Shown here: positions 62,093 through 64,000 of the stretch, piece after piece
How the letters are laid out: every line of letters starts with the position of its first letter
Position numbering within the stretch: the stretch's first letter is position 1
Source of the DNA: Planctomycetaceae bacterium
GTDB lineage: Bacteria; Planctomycetota; Phycisphaerae; UBA1845; UTPLA1
Assembly (NCBI GenBank): GCA_006969385.1
Contig: CP030884.1
Location: forward strand, 4,830,249-4,894,248
DNA length: 64,000 nucleotides
Reading direction: 5' to 3'
Made by a program: the position numbers and the translations under genes
The notes under the pieces: generated by a model
Told to the model about the DNA's origin: nothing
The model's input: the letters and a program-made list of their open reading frames with translations, nothing else
Databases searched by the model: none

Positions 62093-63052
62093 ATGAGTCT
62101 CAAAACACGCCGCTCGGCCTTTACCCTCGTCGAACTGCTGACGGTGATGGCGATTATCGTCATCCTGATCGGTATTCTGACGCCCGCCTTGTCTGAATCC
62201 CGCAACCGCGCGATCAAGACGGCCATCCGCGCCCAGATCAACGCGCTGTCGGTCGGTCTCGAATCGTTCCGCAACGACCAGGGTGAGTATGTACCATCGA
62301 ACCCCGTTCAGTTTGCGAACGTTCAACCCATGCCCGACCCGGAAATGGCTCTATGGGAAGTTGGAACTTCCGCACAGCCTTTGCAGGGTGCCAACCTGTT
62401 GGTCGACGCGATGGTGGGTCGCGACTTCCTCGGCTACGACCCCCGCGTGCAGCGTCTAGGCGCAACCGGTGGCGTTTATGATCGCTGGAATGCGAACAAC
62501 GACCGACGGCAGCCGTACATTTCGGTGGATGGTGTGGACGTGACCAGCGAAACCGAACCACCGGAAGATCGCGAAGGCCAGTACGCACTCGACGCCACCA
62601 TGCAACTTATCGACGGCATTCGCGTGCCGGTATTCCGCGACAAGTTCGGCTGGCCCATCCTCTACTACCGCGCCAATCCAACGGTGACGCAGAATACGCC
62701 GATCATCCAAACGCTTCCCGGACAACTCGTCAGTGACGGCGTCTACGATGGCCAAGATAATGCGCAGTTCACCAGTTACACGGGCGGCATGAACCCCCAC
62801 GAAATTCAGGATGCGAACATGGGCCTGCCCGTTGCCGACTACACCACTGGCGGCGACCGCCTGACCAACATGTTTGCCGAGTTCATTCGCTCGTTCCGTG
62901 CCACGACCTATGATCCGAACAACCCGGTCGACATTCAGTTCCCGCGCCCGGTCAAGAGCGACCGCTTCATCATCCTCAGTGCCGGTCGCGACGGTGCCTA
63001 CGGCACGCTGGATGACGTAGCCAACTTCGAAGTGTTCTCGACCGAACGCTAA
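62093..63052 (+). CDS. Pseudopilin-like protein 5, GspG-type major pseudopilin candidate
   Basis: 319 residues; TTGGAGG lies about 6 nt before the ATG. A short leader MSLKTRRSA is followed by FTLVELLTVMAIIVILIGIL, with Glu+5 and Ala, not Gly, before the cut. The helix continues SRNRAIKTAIRAQINALSVG and then LESFRNDQGEYVPSN, the GspG-like pattern where a Y-P-like loop follows the helix. The C-terminus (FIILSAGRDGAYGTLDDVAN) closely resembles the GspG end with its calcium-site GxDG-x-x-G-T-x-D-D motif. Own promoter and terminator suggest high or separate expression, as expected for a major pseudopilin. Confidence 0.88.
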   Translation: MSLKTRRSAFTLVELLTVMAIIVILIGILTPALSESRNRAIKTAIRAQINALSVGLESFRNDQGEYVPSNPVQFANVQPMPDPEMALWEVGTSAQPLQGANLLVDAMVGRDFLGYDPRVQRLGATGGVYDRWNANNDRRQPYISVDGVDVTSETEPPEDREGQYALDATMQLIDGIRVPVFRDKFGWPILYYRANPTVTQNTPIIQTLPGQLVSDGVYDGQDNAQFTSYTGGMNPHEIQDANMGLPVADYTTGGDRLTNMFAEFIRSFRATTYDPNNPVDIQFPRPVKSDRFIILSAGRDGAYGTLDDVANFEVFSTER

Positions 63053-63084
63053 GTTCACTGCGAACAACTCAAGCCAATCAACAG

Positions 63085-63120
63085 CCCGCGACGTTTTCGT
63101 CGCGGGTTGTTTTTGTTTTA
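63085..63120 (+). terminator. Rho-independent terminator of the pseudopilin gene
   Basis: CCCGCGACG (63085-63093) and CGTCGCGGG (63098-63106) form a perfect 9-bp stem with a TTTT loop, followed by TTGTTTTTGTTTTA. It lies 33 nt after the stop codon. Confidence 0.92.
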
Positions 63121-63244
63121 CGGGGTTGGTTGCATGATGTGCGCGCGGGTCATGTATGGATTATCTTTACGCGGGTATGAGACCGTGAGTATCGCGCCGG
63201 CATGCCGACCTAGGCAATGGTTGGTGGTATGATCGTCTACGGGC

Positions 63245-63988
63245 GGGTGCCCCATGTTGGTACTCCAACGTGGGGTCGCGATTCGTCACGCGGATAACCT
63301 CCCAATGGATCGTGCCGCTACCATACAACCGGCCATTGCCCATCCCAATCCATTGCGATAACCGAGCGATCAGCACGTTCGTAAAATCGAAAACTGCTCC
63401 ATCGCCAATCTGCGGCGTCATTAACTAGCCCACGCGTGATCGGGTTCTTATGGCAATAGTCAATTTTCTCCAATAGCGTTTCGAATCGTTTGATATTGAA
63501 GTCGTATCCGCGGGTTTGAAAGATCTGTTGTTTGCCAAATCCGCCGGTCGCCCATTGGTTTAATGGCACCGACCAAAGCTGACCGCGCGATCGCCAAATG
63601 TTGCGCAAACGCTTCTTTCCTTCGAGCCCGACGAAACGCTTAAAGCGGTGGAGTAATATTGATATGGGAATCGGCTCGTCAGAACCGGGTGCGTGGGGAT
63701 AAATAATGAAATGAATATGATCGGGCATGATGACGTAAGCGATCATGCAAACGTTAAAGTCTCTCTGGAGCAGCTTGAAACCATCAATAACAACACGCTT
63801 GAGATCATCGTGCCATAAGAATGCTAGGCGGCGATAGCAAGAAATCGTCCAGAAGTGGATGTGACCAGCTTCATCATATCGGCGCAACTTTGACGGCATA
63901 AAGGGGAGTATAACGCAGATGCGTATTTACATTAACGCGCAAGAATAATCGCGAACCCAAGTTGGAGTACCAACTTGGGCCACCCGAC
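63245..63988. mobile_element. REP-RAYT unit: transposase gene bracketed by inverted REP hairpins
   Basis: The left hairpin (63245-63284) and right hairpin (63944-63988) are related sequences in inverted orientation. Read outward, both give GGGTG-x-CCCA-x-GTTGGTACTCCAAC, then TGGG and TCGCGATT. The right one has a perfect 10-bp stem CCCAAGTTGG/CCAACTTGGG (63956-63979). The left stem (63250-63275) has one mismatch. The transposase gene lies between them. A third, diverged hairpin is at 48202-48246. Confidence 0.75.
63318..63899 (-). CDS. REP-associated tyrosine transposase (Y1/IS200-like HUH fold)
   Basis: 193 residues. The HUH metal motif is His61-Ile-His63 in AYVIMPDHIHFIIYP, and the conserved block IDYCHKNPITRGLV carries the likely catalytic Tyr147, followed by DWRWSSFRFY. 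This set defines the TnpA-REP (RAYT) group rather than true IS200/IS605 elements. RAYTs act on REP hairpins as single strands and are usually single-copy domesticated genes. The gene looks intact, and REP-like hairpins flank it on both sides. Confidence 0.9.
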   Translation of the reverse strand: MPSKLRRYDEAGHIHFWTISCYRRLAFLWHDDLKRVVIDGFKLLQRDFNVCMIAYVIMPDHIHFIIYPHAPGSDEPIPISILLHRFKRFVGLEGKKRLRNIWRSRGQLWSVPLNQWATGGFGKQQIFQTRGYDFNIKRFETLLEKIDYCHKNPITRGLVNDAADWRWSSFRFYERADRSVIAMDWDGQWPVVW

Positions 63989-64000
63989 GGGCTTTGTAGT

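Noticed and set aside
63194..63497. A further full palindromic element beginning at the CATGCCGACC word at 63201
   Set aside because: The other arms are missing at the expected offsets, so only a single arm-like word is present.

Overview
The window looks like a chromosomal piece of a planctomycete, most likely of the Phycisphaerae type. This is inferred from gene content: a long MoxR/DUF58/BatA-like von Willebrand operon with planctomycete-style coiled-coil and NPCBM proteins, a cluster of unusual pseudopilins with a giant GspK-like protein, a Ser/Thr kinase next to a WhiG/FliA-type sigma factor, a dockerin-like surface protein, and non-coding GC-rich hairpin repeats of a kind common in planctomycetes. 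No tRNA, rRNA or CRISPR array was seen.

Layout. 3-710: the end of a C69 dipeptidase cut by the window edge, then a repeat-bearing gap. 1252-24780: thirteen minus-strand genes, packed with 4-8 bp overlaps or short gaps, read from 24780 down to 1252. In transcription order they encode a dual propeller/TPR secreted protein, a squalene-cyclase-like repeat protein, MoxR ATPase, DUF58, a BatA-type vWA protein, a second vWA protein, a DUF4175-like membrane protein, a coiled-coil protein, a low-complexity secreted protein, an NPCBM protein and three trypsin-like PDZ proteins. Of those three only the first translated has the catalytic triad. A divergent gap leads to comEC (25153-27675).

27676-29600 holds three small genes of unknown function around a 304-bp palindromic element. 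29724-36208 holds a dipeptide epimerase, a Ser/Thr kinase, a sigma factor with a structured upstream region, a small lipoprotein with a clear terminator and a zinc-ribbon membrane protein. 36681-42875 holds a choice-of-anchor/LVIVD surface protein with a dockerin-like tail, two overlapping membrane-protein genes, a glycosyltransferase and an LpxH-like phosphoesterase, closed by a strong terminator. 43230-47240 (minus) is a VOC protein, a DUF1579 protein, a secreted triple-SRPBCC protein and a TetR regulator. 47697-50975 mixes a GNAT acetyltransferase, a sialate O-acetylesterase, a small unknown protein and NAD kinase with two further copies (one partial) of the palindromic element and a REP-like hairpin.

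51383-63052 (plus) is a type II secretion/type IV pilus-like block: GspF, four pseudopilins, a 1440-residue GspK-like protein and, from its own likely promoter, a fifth pseudopilin ending at a terminator. The window closes with a REP-associated tyrosine transposase bracketed by inverted REP hairpins.

Most notable: two complete copies and one half copy of a long, symmetric palindromic element beside orphan cargo-like genes, and an array of one intact and two triad-less HtrA-like proteins inside the MoxR/vWA operon. Functional calls come from motif recognition by eye; no database search was run.
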